Below, one piece after another: positions 13,880 through 20,523 of a stretch of DNA of 23,875 bases. The notes beneath the pieces are model-generated. The model was not told the DNA's origin and did not search any database. It worked only from the letters and a program-made list of their open reading frames with translations. Origin of the DNA: CALCTE01 sp045627885 (lineage in GTDB: Bacteria > Bacillota > Clostridia > Oscillospirales > CAG-272); contig JAZQOM010000072.1 in NCBI GenBank assembly GCA_045627885.1, positions 1 to 23,875 of the forward strand, given 5' to 3'. Made by a program: the position numbers and the translations under genes. Positions within the stretch are counted from its first letter, which is position 1; every line of letters begins with the position of its first letter.

Positions 13880-14142
13880 CAGACGGATGACAAACTTGCC
13901 TGACCGACAGTTAATATGTATAAATGAGAACAGGCATAAAAACTTAATGTAAAGCCAAAACTCTCACCAAAGCCGTAACTCAAAGACAGAAAAGTCGTAA
14001 AGACGGGCAAAAATGCCCGTCTTTACCTGTCTTTATCCGATTTTGTCCTCTGTCGTACACTTGTACGCCGACGACGACAAAATCGGACAATCAGCCTGCG
14101 TTTCTCATCATCTGACAGCTTGCTGACTTTGTCAGCAAGCTG
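13880..14142 (+). mobile_element. 263-bp noncoding hairpin-rich element inserted in the hisK terminator, copy 1
   Basis: The boundaries are set by the exact 19-bp duplications on both sides. The ends carry an imperfect 12-bp inverted repeat (CAGACGGATGAC on the left, reverse-complement CAGCTTGCTGAC on the right; 8 of 12 match). Predicted folds are: TGCCTG (13897) with CAGGCA (13931); AAAGACAG (13982-13989) with CTGTCTTT (14027-14034) enclosing a perfect 13-bp stem 13997-14009/14014-14026 with an AAAA loop; a 12-bp stem 14036-14047/14076-14087 with an inner GTAC/GTAC hairpin; and a 12-bp stem 14116-14127/14131-14142. No reading frame of note is present. The first 199 nt recur at 23678 with one indel and two substitutions. 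It behaves like a miniature non-autonomous element; the enzyme that moves it is not in the window. Confidence 0.8.
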
Positions 14143-14171
14143 ACACGCATTATTTGCGTGTGTTTTATTTT
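14143..14171 (+). terminator. hisK operon terminator, right half with T-tract
   Basis: The second copy of the 19-bp hairpin (14143-14161) continues GTTTTATTTT. Joining the left outer arm AACACACGCA (13858-13867) with TGCGTGTGTT (14155-14164) gives a perfect 10-bp stem, TTATT loop and T-rich tail. This was evidently the original operon terminator before insertion of the element. Confidence 0.8.
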
Positions 14172-14193
14172 CTGTATTTTGTTGAAAAATCTA

Positions 14194-14222
14194 TTGCAAA
14201 TATATTGATTATATGATATAAT
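14194..14222 (+). promoter_or_regulatory. Promoter of the HD/STAS-kinase/STAS operon
   Basis: TTGCAA (14194-14199), 17 bp, and a perfect TATAAT (14217-14222). Transcription would start about 40 nt before the ATG at 14270. Confidence 0.75.
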
Positions 14223-14269
14223 AATACGGAATATTACAGATATGCTCAAAAAACACACGGAAGATTGAT

Positions 14270-14860
14270 ATGACTTTATTTGAAGATGCAATTCGCTTCG
14301 CGGCGGAGCGCCACAGCGGGCAGAAGAGAAAGATGTCCGATTCGCCGTATATACTGCATCCGCTTGAGGTTGCTTCTATCGTCGGAACAATGACAAGCGA
14401 TGATGAAACTCTTGCGGCATCCGTGCTTCACGATACGGTTGAGGATGCGGGAGTGACTTTTGAAGAAATAGAAAAGAGATTCGGCAAACGCGTATCACTG
14501 CTCGTTATGACCGAGACGGAAGAGAAAAGATATGAACGCCCCGCATACGAAACATGGAAGCTGCGCAAGGAAGAAACTCTTGCGATATTAGGCAATACCA
14601 AGGATATTTCGGTCAAGATGATGTGGCTCGGCGATAAGCTTTCCAATATGCGCTCGTTTTACCGCATACATAAAAAAGAGGGCGACGCGATGTGGAATCA
14701 TTTCAACCAGAAAGACCCGTCGATGCAGAAGTGGTATTACACACGGATAGCCGAATATCTAAAAGACCTATCATCATACGATGCGTATGAGGAATTCACG
14801 GCTTTGACCGCAGAGGTATTTGCGGGAGTAAATGATACGGAGGAAAATGACAACTTATGA
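14270..14860 (+). CDS. HD-domain alarmone hydrolase-like protein (small ppGpp hydrolase family)
   Basis: This 196-residue protein matches the hydrolase half of RelA/SpoT and the stand-alone MESH1-type small alarmone hydrolases, with no synthetase or ACT domain. The metal site is visible: His30 (YILHPLEVA), His54-Asp55 (LHDTVED) and Asp122 (LGDKLSNMR). Glu58-Asp59 correspond to the residues that activate water in SpoT-like enzymes. The known reaction in the family is removal of the 3'-pyrophosphate from ppGpp; whether this protein uses ppGpp or another nucleotide is open. The start is preceded by GGAAG. The next gene overlaps by 4 nt, so it is translationally coupled to a STAS-kinase fusion, an uncommon partner. 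Confidence 0.85.
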   Translation: MTLFEDAIRFAAERHSGQKRKMSDSPYILHPLEVASIVGTMTSDDETLAASVLHDTVEDAGVTFEEIEKRFGKRVSLLVMTETEEKRYERPAYETWKLRKEETLAILGNTKDISVKMMWLGDKLSNMRSFYRIHKKEGDAMWNHFNQKDPSMQKWYYTRIAEYLKDLSSYDAYEEFTALTAEVFAGVNDTEENDNL

Positions 14861-16029
14861 ATTGTAAGGCAGAAAACGGAATACTCACCGTATTTTTTTC
14901 GGGAAGGATTGACTCAACAAACGCCGACTCTGCGGAAAAAGAGCTTACCGACATTCGTCAGGCAAATCCCCATACAGAACTTATAATCGACGCGGACGAG
15001 CTCGAATACATATCCAGTGCGGGACTCAGAATAATACTCAGAACACGCAAGGCGGAGCAGAACTTAAAGATAGTCAATACCCGCTCGGAGGTGTACGAGA
15101 TATTCGAGATGACGGGCTTTACCGATATGATAAACATCGAAAAAGCCTACAAGCAGCTTTCCGTAGACGGCTGCGAGATTATCGGAAAAGGCGCCAAAGG
15201 CATAGTATACAGATATGACGCCGACACCATCGTCAAGGTTTACATCAATTCGGACTGCCTGCCGGATATCCAGAACGAGAGAAATCTTGCAAAGAAGGCA
15301 CTTGTGCTCGGAATACCGACGGCTATATCATACGATATCGTAAAGGTCGGAGACAAGTACGGCTCCGTGTTTGAACTGCTTGACGCAAATTCATATTCGA
15401 AGCTGATAAAGAACGAGCCCGAGAATATCGATAAATATGTAAAGGAATACGCCGAGCTTTTGCGCACGATACATTCGACCGAGGTAAAAGCCGGTGATAT
15501 GCCCGATATAAAGCGCAAAATCAAAGGCTGGTATAACAGCGCGGCAAAGATGATTGACGCGGAGGATGCCGCAAAGCTCGAAAAGCTCATCGACGCAGTT
15601 CCGGACACTATGAATATGCTCCACTGCGACTATCACACCAACAATGTGATGAGACAGGGCGGCGAGACGCTTCTTATTGATATGGATACGCTTTCACACG
15701 GTCATCCGATATTCGAGCTTGCAAATGTCTATATTACACAAGTAGGCTTTGCGATTGAGGAACCGTCAATAGTCGAAAACTTCCTCGGTATGCCCGTCGA
15801 AACGGCAAAGCTCGTGTGGGAAAAATTCCTGCCGATATACCTTCAGTCATCAGATGCGGAATATATCACCGCAACGGAGAACAAAATAAAGATACTTGCG
15901 TATACAAGATATATTCATCATTTCGTAAAGCGCCTCGGCACGGAAGCGCCGAGAGCGGTAAGCGCGGCGGAAGCTGCAGGCTCCATTATTCACGAACTGC
16001 TTAAAACAGTAGATACATTAGAATTTTAA
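14857..16029 (+). CDS. STAS domain fused to aminoglycoside/choline-kinase-like phosphotransferase
   Basis: This 390-residue two-domain protein begins with an anti-sigma-antagonist STAS domain (about 1-98) that carries the phosphorylatable-serine motif YISSAGLR (Ser53/Ser54). Residues about 105-390 form a protein-kinase-like phosphotransferase of the APH/ChoK type (TIGR02172-like): a glycine loop IGKGAKGIVY (109-118), Lys127 in IVKVY, the catalytic loop HCDYHTNN (256-263, Asp258) and the metal-binding DMD (275-277). All catalytic residues are present. The substrate is unknown; it could be a small molecule or the serine of a STAS domain, either its own or that of the next gene product. It overlaps the HD gene by 4 nt and precedes a free STAS protein with a closely similar motif. 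Confidence 0.85.
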   Translation: MNCKAENGILTVFFSGRIDSTNADSAEKELTDIRQANPHTELIIDADELEYISSAGLRIILRTRKAEQNLKIVNTRSEVYEIFEMTGFTDMINIEKAYKQLSVDGCEIIGKGAKGIVYRYDADTIVKVYINSDCLPDIQNERNLAKKALVLGIPTAISYDIVKVGDKYGSVFELLDANSYSKLIKNEPENIDKYVKEYAELLRTIHSTEVKAGDMPDIKRKIKGWYNSAAKMIDAEDAAKLEKLIDAVPDTMNMLHCDYHTNNVMRQGGETLLIDMDTLSHGHPIFELANVYITQVGFAIEEPSIVENFLGMPVETAKLVWEKFLPIYLQSSDAEYITATENKIKILAYTRYIHHFVKRLGTEAPRAVSAAEAAGSIIHELLKTVDTLEF

Positions 16030-16047
16030 CAGGAGGATACATAAATT

Positions 16048-16344
16048 ATGGAAATCGCAAAAATCGCAAACGGAACGGCACTCACTCTCGCTGTAAGCGG
16101 AAGACTCGACACAACAACGGCACCTGCACTCGAGGAAGAGGTAAAGAACTCACTCGGCGGTGTAACAGAGCTCACACTCGACTTTGAAAAGCTCGAATAT
16201 GTTTCTTCTGCAGGACTTCGTGTAATTCTTGCGGCTCAGAAGACAATGAACAAGCAGGGCTCAATGAAGGTTATCAATGTATGCTCAGACATAATGGAAG
16301 TCTTTGAAATAACCGGCTTTAACGATATTCTGACGATAGAATAA
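16048..16344 (+). CDS. Stand-alone STAS protein (anti-sigma factor antagonist type)
   Basis: This 98-residue single STAS domain resembles SpoIIAA/RsbV. The phosphorylation motif is YVSSAGLRVIL (about 51-61), with Ser53/Ser54 as the candidate site, and the C-terminal VFEITGFNDILTI matches the same region of the upstream fusion (IFEMTGFTDMINI), so the two are recent relatives. An AGGAGG site precedes the ATG, and codons are more biased than in the neighbours (many CTC, GAG, CAG), suggesting high expression. It follows the fusion gene by 18 nt. No RsbW/SpoIIAB-type serine kinase or sigma factor gene is adjacent, so its partner may be the fused kinase. Confidence 0.88.
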   Translation: MEIAKIANGTALTLAVSGRLDTTTAPALEEEVKNSLGGVTELTLDFEKLEYVSSAGLRVILAAQKTMNKQGSMKVINVCSDIMEVFEITGFNDILTIE

Positions 16345-16770
16345 GCTTTACGGGGTGTTGTGCGGAAATGCACACAACGGCAAAAAAGCAGTTTTCGGGC
16401 GCGGAGCTTGAATAAAAAGAAAAATTCTCCCTCTCGACGGGGATAAAACCGTAATCTGCACGAAGTTTTTCGTGGGCTTTTATCGGTGTGCTTTCATACG
16501 CGGAGCGCTTGCTTTCGGCGTACCGAAAGCATACCGCGTACGGTGTTGTCATTCCCGTCCGTTTTGAAAAACTATATTAAAAGCATTGACAACCGGTATA
16601 GTGCCGCACCGCGGCGTTTCATCATACATTAAGTTGTATATGTTTCTGTTTTTAAGTGAAGCCGGCTCTGATTTTTGAGGAGTGCTTCGGCGCAGTGCGC
16701 CGAATGTACCTTTTTGAAATGAGCTTGATATAGATAATAACAATGCGGAAAAATAAACAGAAAGCGTTAT
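16345..16770. other. Intergenic stretch with hairpins, no supported gene
   Basis: There is no gene I can support here. Two perfect hairpins are present: GCTTTCGG-CGTA-CCGAAAGC (16511-16530) and TTCGGCGC-AGT-GCGCCGAA (16686-16704), the latter followed after 5 nt by TTTTT and possibly a terminator. A smaller ACCG-CGTA-CGGT (16533-16544) shares the CGTA loop. A minus-strand frame of 77 codons (16319-16552) has protein-like composition but no ribosome site. A second minus-strand frame of 200 codons (16549-17151) runs through the sortase gene and is a shadow. Confidence 0.5.
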
Positions 16771-16792
16771 TATGCTTTCGAATGGAGAGAAT

Positions 16793-17635
16793 ATGAAATT
16801 CAAGTATAAGAAAAAATCCGGCGCATTATCTGCAATACTGCTTGTAATATTTGCCGTTTTGCTTGCGTATTCGGGCACTATGCTTTTGAAAGATTTTACA
16901 CAGGCGAGAGCGGAGAAAAAAGAATTCGAAGAACTTGCGGATATTATCGAGCTCGAACCGGACGATACCGATACGGAAAAAGAGCCGTCGGACGACACGC
17001 CGACGGATGTGACCGAGCCGGACGACAATACTCCGGACGGCGACACGGACGAAAAGCCGAGCGCGCCCAAGAGAAAACCGCTCACACGCGATATTCCGAA
17101 GCTTGTTTCGATGAATCCGGACTGCGTGGGATGGGTTTTTGTTGACGGCACGCCGATAAACTATCCCGTCGTTCACACACCCGATGAGCCGGAAAAGTAT
17201 CTAAGAAAGAGCTTTTACGGCAAAAAAAGCACGGGCGGAGTTCCGTTTATCGATTTCAGATGCACTCTTGACAGTTCAAACATAATAATTTACGGTCACG
17301 GAATGCGCAACGGAACGATGTTCGGCAAGCTGAAGTATTTTGTCAAAAAAAGCTTTTGGGAAAAGCACGATATAATCGAATTCGAGACCTTGGACGGATG
17401 TGCGAAGTATAAGGTATTCGCGGTGCTTGAGGTCAAGAATGACGATACATGGTACAATAAGATATTGCTTCAGACCGAGAGCAGCTATAACGATGCGATA
17501 GAATACGCAAAGTCCAATTCGTCATACGATACGGGCTATACGCCGGTATTCGGTCAGCGTCTTATCAGCCTTTCCACCTGCTACGGCGAAACAAAGGCAG
17601 ACAGACTGATAGTAATCGGCGCCGAAATAGAGTAA
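16793..17635 (+). CDS. srtB: Class B sortase
   Basis: This 280-residue membrane-anchored cysteine transpeptidase has an N-terminal helix (about 10-32) as signal anchor, then a long acidic Asp/Thr/Glu/Pro-rich linker (about 54-92), then the catalytic domain. The triad is His169 (YGHGMRNG), Cys263 (SLSTCYG) and Arg271 (ADRLIV). The GHGM and FxxLKYF patterns and two extra helices fit class B. The start at 16793 has GGAGAG 5 nt upstream; an in-frame ATG 7 codons earlier is less likely. Class B enzymes usually attach haem-uptake proteins or pilins, but no substrate with an NPxTN-like signal lies next to it, so it appears orphaned. Transcription may continue into prfB. Confidence 0.9.
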   Translation: MKFKYKKKSGALSAILLVIFAVLLAYSGTMLLKDFTQARAEKKEFEELADIIELEPDDTDTEKEPSDDTPTDVTEPDDNTPDGDTDEKPSAPKRKPLTRDIPKLVSMNPDCVGWVFVDGTPINYPVVHTPDEPEKYLRKSFYGKKSTGGVPFIDFRCTLDSSNIIIYGHGMRNGTMFGKLKYFVKKSFWEKHDIIEFETLDGCAKYKVFAVLEVKNDDTWYNKILLQTESSYNDAIEYAKSNSSYDTGYTPVFGQRLISLSTCYGETKADRLIVIGAEIE

Positions 17636-17689
17636 ACCGGTATTTTTTACAAAAAGCAGGGAATAATCCAATAGGTACTCGGAGGAAAT

Positions 17690-18802
17690 ATGATTTTACA
17701 GCTTGAAGAAGCTTTGACGGACATAAAACAGGTGGTGTCCGATGTTGCCGATTTAGGCGACAGTATGGGAGCCGATGCTCTCAAAAAAGAAATAGACACA
17801 CTTGAAGAAAAAACCGTTGAAGCGAACTTCTGGAACGACCAGCAGGAAAGCTCAAAGGTGCTTCAGCGTCTCAAGGTAATCAAGGCAAAATACGCCGAGT
17901 TCAATGCTCTGCGTTCAGCCGCCGACGACGCGCAGGCGATGACGGAGCTTGCGATAGAATCCGATGACGAAAGTCTGGTGCAGGATATCCTCGACGAGAT
18001 AGCGGGAGTTCACAAGCAGTTTGAACAGCTCAAAACGGATATTCTTCTTTCGGGAGAATATGACTCAAACAACGCAATATTGACATTCCACCCGGGCGCA
18101 GGCGGCACAGAGGCGCAGGATTGGGCGCAGATGCTTTACAGAATGTATACTCACTATGCCGAGCGTCACGGCTTCAAATATGAGCTTTTGGATTGGCTTG
18201 ACGGCGATGAAGCAGGAATAAAGAGCGCCACTATTTTAATCAAAGGAACAAACGCATACGGCTACTTAAAGGGCGAATCTGGCATTCACCGACTTGTCAG
18301 AGTATCGCCGTTTGACGCATCCGGAAGACGCCACACATCATTTGCTTCTGTCGATGTTATGCCGGAGTTCACCGACGATGTACCTCTCGAAATAAATCCC
18401 GAGGATATCAAAATGGAAGCTCACCGCGCAAGCGGAGCGGGCGGACAGCACATCAATAAGACGGACTCCGCGGTGCGTATCACGCATATCCCGACGGGAA
18501 TAGTCGTAAACTGCCAGACAGAGCGTTCACAGACGCAGAACAAAGAAACCGCGCTCCGTATGCTCAAGAGCAAGCTTCTCGAGATAAAAGAGAGGGAGAA
18601 GCTCGACAGAGTAGAAGATATTCAGGGCGAAAAGCTGAATATCGAATGGGGCTCACAGATAAGGAACTATGTATTTATGCCCTACACTCTCGTAAAGGAT
18701 AACCGCACGGGATGCGAAACGGGCAACATTCAGGCTGTAATGGACGGCGACCTCGACGAATTCATCGCCGAGTACTTAAAGAGCATAGCCGAAGTAAAAT
18801 AA
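17690..18802 (+). CDS. prfB: Peptide chain release factor 2, no programmed frameshift
   Basis: RF2 reads UAA and UGA stop codons and triggers peptide release. The 370 residues are full length. The recognition tripeptide SPF (206-208, RVSPFDASGRR) and the catalytic GGQ (251-253, ASGAGGQHINK) are present. Most bacteria interrupt prfB near codon 25 with an in-frame UGA that needs a +1 frameshift. Here the corresponding region (ADLGDSMGADAL, about 20-31) is read straight through with no stop, so that autoregulatory loop is absent. The start is set by CGGAGG 4-5 nt upstream. Confidence 0.96.
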   Translation: MILQLEEALTDIKQVVSDVADLGDSMGADALKKEIDTLEEKTVEANFWNDQQESSKVLQRLKVIKAKYAEFNALRSAADDAQAMTELAIESDDESLVQDILDEIAGVHKQFEQLKTDILLSGEYDSNNAILTFHPGAGGTEAQDWAQMLYRMYTHYAERHGFKYELLDWLDGDEAGIKSATILIKGTNAYGYLKGESGIHRLVRVSPFDASGRRHTSFASVDVMPEFTDDVPLEINPEDIKMEAHRASGAGGQHINKTDSAVRITHIPTGIVVNCQTERSQTQNKETALRMLKSKLLEIKEREKLDRVEDIQGEKLNIEWGSQIRNYVFMPYTLVKDNRTGCETGNIQAVMDGDLDEFIAEYLKSIAEVK

Positions 18803-18823
18803 TATAATGAGGAGGATATGACA

Positions 18824-19285
18824 ATGACAAAAGAAGGCTTCAACGAAAAAATCATCAACGCAAAGGAGAAGATTCGCTGCGCTTATGACGGATGTGCCGA
18901 CAAAGCAAAGCAGGTTCCCGTATATATCAAAAAGGGAAGCGGAGCGGTAACGGACTTCTTCAAGGATAAAAAGACCAAGTTTTATCTTGCTTGTTCGTTG
19001 TTTGTAGAAGCAATAACCTTTATCGTGCTTTTCTTCTCTTTCTGGAATAAGAAGAAGGGTGTAGCGGGACTTTTCGGAGCTATTGCGGCTGCAAGTGCTG
19101 CGGCAGGCTCTCTGCTTCTCATCTCATCGCTCGATGAGGACGAGAACGGCAAGAAGACGCTTTTGCACTTTGACGGCTGCTATGACGACGGCGACGAGTT
19201 CGACGACGACATAAGCGTTGAGATAATCGAGGACGAGGAAGAGCCCGAGGAGGAAGAGATAGCCCCCGCCGAAGAGGACAAATAA
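18824..19285 (+). CDS. Small membrane protein with acidic tail, unknown
   Basis: This 153-residue protein of unknown function has a basic amphipathic N-terminal region (1-52), two membrane helices (about 53-74 and 80-101, the second Ala/Gly-rich) and a strongly acidic C-terminal tail (runs of Asp and Glu from about 124). The ATG at 18824 is preferred to the one two codons earlier because GGAGG is 8 nt upstream of it and only 2 nt from the other. It follows prfB by 21 nt and is probably cotranscribed; its own terminator follows. I do not recognise the family. Confidence 0.75.
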   Translation: MTKEGFNEKIINAKEKIRCAYDGCADKAKQVPVYIKKGSGAVTDFFKDKKTKFYLACSLFVEAITFIVLFFSFWNKKKGVAGLFGAIAAASAAAGSLLLISSLDEDENGKKTLLHFDGCYDDGDEFDDDISVEIIEDEEEPEEEEIAPAEEDK

Positions 19286-19296
19286 GATATTAAGCC

Positions 19297-19325
19297 AAAA
19301 TCCGAGCTTTAACGGCTCGGATTTT
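19297..19325 (+). terminator. Intrinsic terminator
   Basis: AAAATCCGAGC (19297-19307) and GCTCGGATTTT (19315-19325) pair perfectly over 11 bp with a 7-nt loop and a T-run. It ends the prfB/small membrane protein transcript. Confidence 0.88.
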
Positions 19326-19355
19326 TTGCGCTTTGCAGCTTGAATCGCTTATTTA

Positions 19356-19384
19356 TCATATATTATTTTTCTCCGTCATATTAT
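19356..19384 (+). promoter_or_regulatory. Candidate sigma-E (mother-cell) promoter of yabP
   Basis: TCATATAT at 19356-19363 and CATATTAT at 19377-19384, 13 bp apart, resemble the sigma-E -35 (GHATAWWT) and -10 (CATACAHT) elements, with 7 of 8 and 6 of 8 matches by my count. In B. subtilis, yabP and yabQ are sporulation genes under sigma-E. AT-rich DNA makes chance matches possible. Confidence 0.5.
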
Positions 19385-19416
19385 ATAAAAAAATATATAA
19401 AATGCGGAGGTGCGAT

Positions 19417-19674
19417 ATGGCTGAACACAGCATAAGCATAAACGACAGAAAAGAGCTTACCGTAACGGGTGTAACGGAGCTTGTCGGATTTGACAGCGAC
19501 AGCGTCGTAATGGAGACAAAGCAGGGAAGACTCACCGTAGACGGGAGTATGCTTTCGATAAACGACCTTTCGATAAATTCGGGAGAGCTCGGAGTCTGCG
19601 GTCAGATAGACAGCATCAGCTATTCGCAGATAAGTGAAAAGGGCTCCGGATTTTTCGCCAAGCTTTTCAGATAG
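19417..19674 (+). CDS. yabP: Sporulation protein YabP
   Basis: This 85-residue YabP-family protein is known to be needed for spore formation; its family also includes YqfC. It is a compact beta-rich domain with the typical progression RKELTVTGVTEL, GRLTVDGSMLSINDL and ELGVCGQIDSISYS. The start at 19417 has GCGGAGG 6 nt upstream; a longer in-frame extension to 19333 has no ribosome site. Its stop codon directly abuts the yabQ ATG, and the yabP-yabQ-divIC order matches Bacillus and Clostridia. This is the best evidence that the organism forms endospores. Confidence 0.9.
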   Translation: MAEHSISINDRKELTVTGVTELVGFDSDSVVMETKQGRLTVDGSMLSINDLSINSGELGVCGQIDSISYSQISEKGSGFFAKLFR

Positions 19675-20208
19675 ATGCTGACCGTATCGTCGGAGCAGCA
19701 GCTCATTCTGCTTGCATATTCGTTTATAATCGGTGCCGCATTGAGCGTCATATACGATTTGATGCGTATTATCCGAAGACTTATGAAAAATCCCGGATAT
19801 AAGAGCGTGTTTGTTCAGGATTTCATATACTGCCTTGCAGTCACGGCGGTATACATCGTTTTTATATTTGCGGCAAATCTCGGAATACCGAGATTTTTCA
19901 GCGCGGCTTCGGCGGCGCTCGGCTTTTTGTTTTTTCATTTTGCCTTCGGAAAATACATCGTTTGCGTCGGAGAAAAGGCGGCAGGAGCTTTTCGTAAGAT
20001 TTTTTGCACCGTTTTTTTCATCATTGTCAAGCCGCTCGAAATATTACTGTCATTTTTAGCCAAAAAAGCAAAGACCGTTTTGTGCAAACTAACGATATGT
20101 AAAAAATTTTTCAAAAACCTCTTTATTTTTATGAAAAAAAGGAATATGATATATCTGTATACAAGTCGATACGGCAAATATTTTCGGGGGAGTGACGAAC
20201 GGAAGTGA
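19675..20208 (+). CDS. yabQ: Spore cortex biosynthesis protein YabQ
   Basis: YabQ is a membrane protein required for spore cortex formation in B. subtilis. The 177 residues contain about four hydrophobic segments (roughly 8-26, 48-68, 72-95 and 103-126). The N-terminal pattern EQQLILLAYSFIIGAALSVIYD is typical, and a basic C-terminal tail follows. There is no separate ribosome site: the ATG follows the yabP stop codon immediately, so translation is probably coupled. Its stop overlaps the next start as GTGA. Confidence 0.88.
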   Translation: MLTVSSEQQLILLAYSFIIGAALSVIYDLMRIIRRLMKNPGYKSVFVQDFIYCLAVTAVYIVFIFAANLGIPRFFSAASAALGFLFFHFAFGKYIVCVGEKAAGAFRKIFCTVFFIIVKPLEILLSFLAKKAKTVLCKLTICKKFFKNLFIFMKKRNMIYLYTSRYGKYFRGSDERK

Positions 20209-20480
20209 AAAAGCTTGCAATCAGAATAGCATTCATATCGCTTGTGCTGTTCGTTTCGGTACCGATTTTCAAAACGCAGATAAACATACGCAATATGTCG
20301 AAGCAGACAAAAAAGCTCGATGAGCAAATTGCTTATGTATCGGATAAGGTCGATTACACAAAAGAAAAGTTAGAGCTTATAAAAAGCGGAGATAAGGCAG
20401 TCCTTTCGGAATACGCGAGAAGCGACTTCGATTATTACGACCAAGACGAAGAATTGATTTACAACGATATAGCAGATTAA
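20205..20480 (+). CDS. divIC: DivIC/FtsB-like septum protein
   Basis: This 91-residue bitopic protein has a short N terminus, one membrane helix (about 6-23), a coiled coil (about 30-58, KQTKKLDEQIAYVSDKVDYT) and an acidic tail with EYARSDFDYYDQDEELIY, the short motif typical of DivIC/FtsB. It helps assemble the FtsL-DivIB-DivIC complex at the division septum. It is shorter than B. subtilis DivIC. GTG is the start, with the 4-nt overlap with yabQ supporting it. Its stop codon lies inside the terminator stem that follows. Confidence 0.82.
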   Translation: MKKLAIRIAFISLVLFVSVPIFKTQINIRNMSKQTKKLDEQIAYVSDKVDYTKEKLELIKSGDKAVLSEYARSDFDYYDQDEELIYNDIAD

Positions 20481-20506
20481 AAAGGCGTTTTGTAAAACGC
20501 CTTTTT
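20479..20506 (+). terminator. Intrinsic terminator overlapping the divIC stop
   Basis: AAAAAGGCGTTTT (20479-20491) and AAAACGCCTTTTT (20494-20506) are perfect complements, with a T-run at the end. It begins within the divIC stop codon and ends only 17 nt before the serpin ATG. Confidence 0.85.
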
Positions 20507-20523
20507 TAATACTAGGAGTATAT

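Noticed and set aside
13838..13880. Element insertion as the cause of hisK truncation
   Set aside because: The stop codon precedes the reconstructed original terminator, so the short end predates or is independent of the insertion.
16549..17151. Minus-strand 200-codon frame overlapping the sortase
   Set aside because: Its serine-rich composition is the antisense of the sortase Asp/Glu linker; no start signals.
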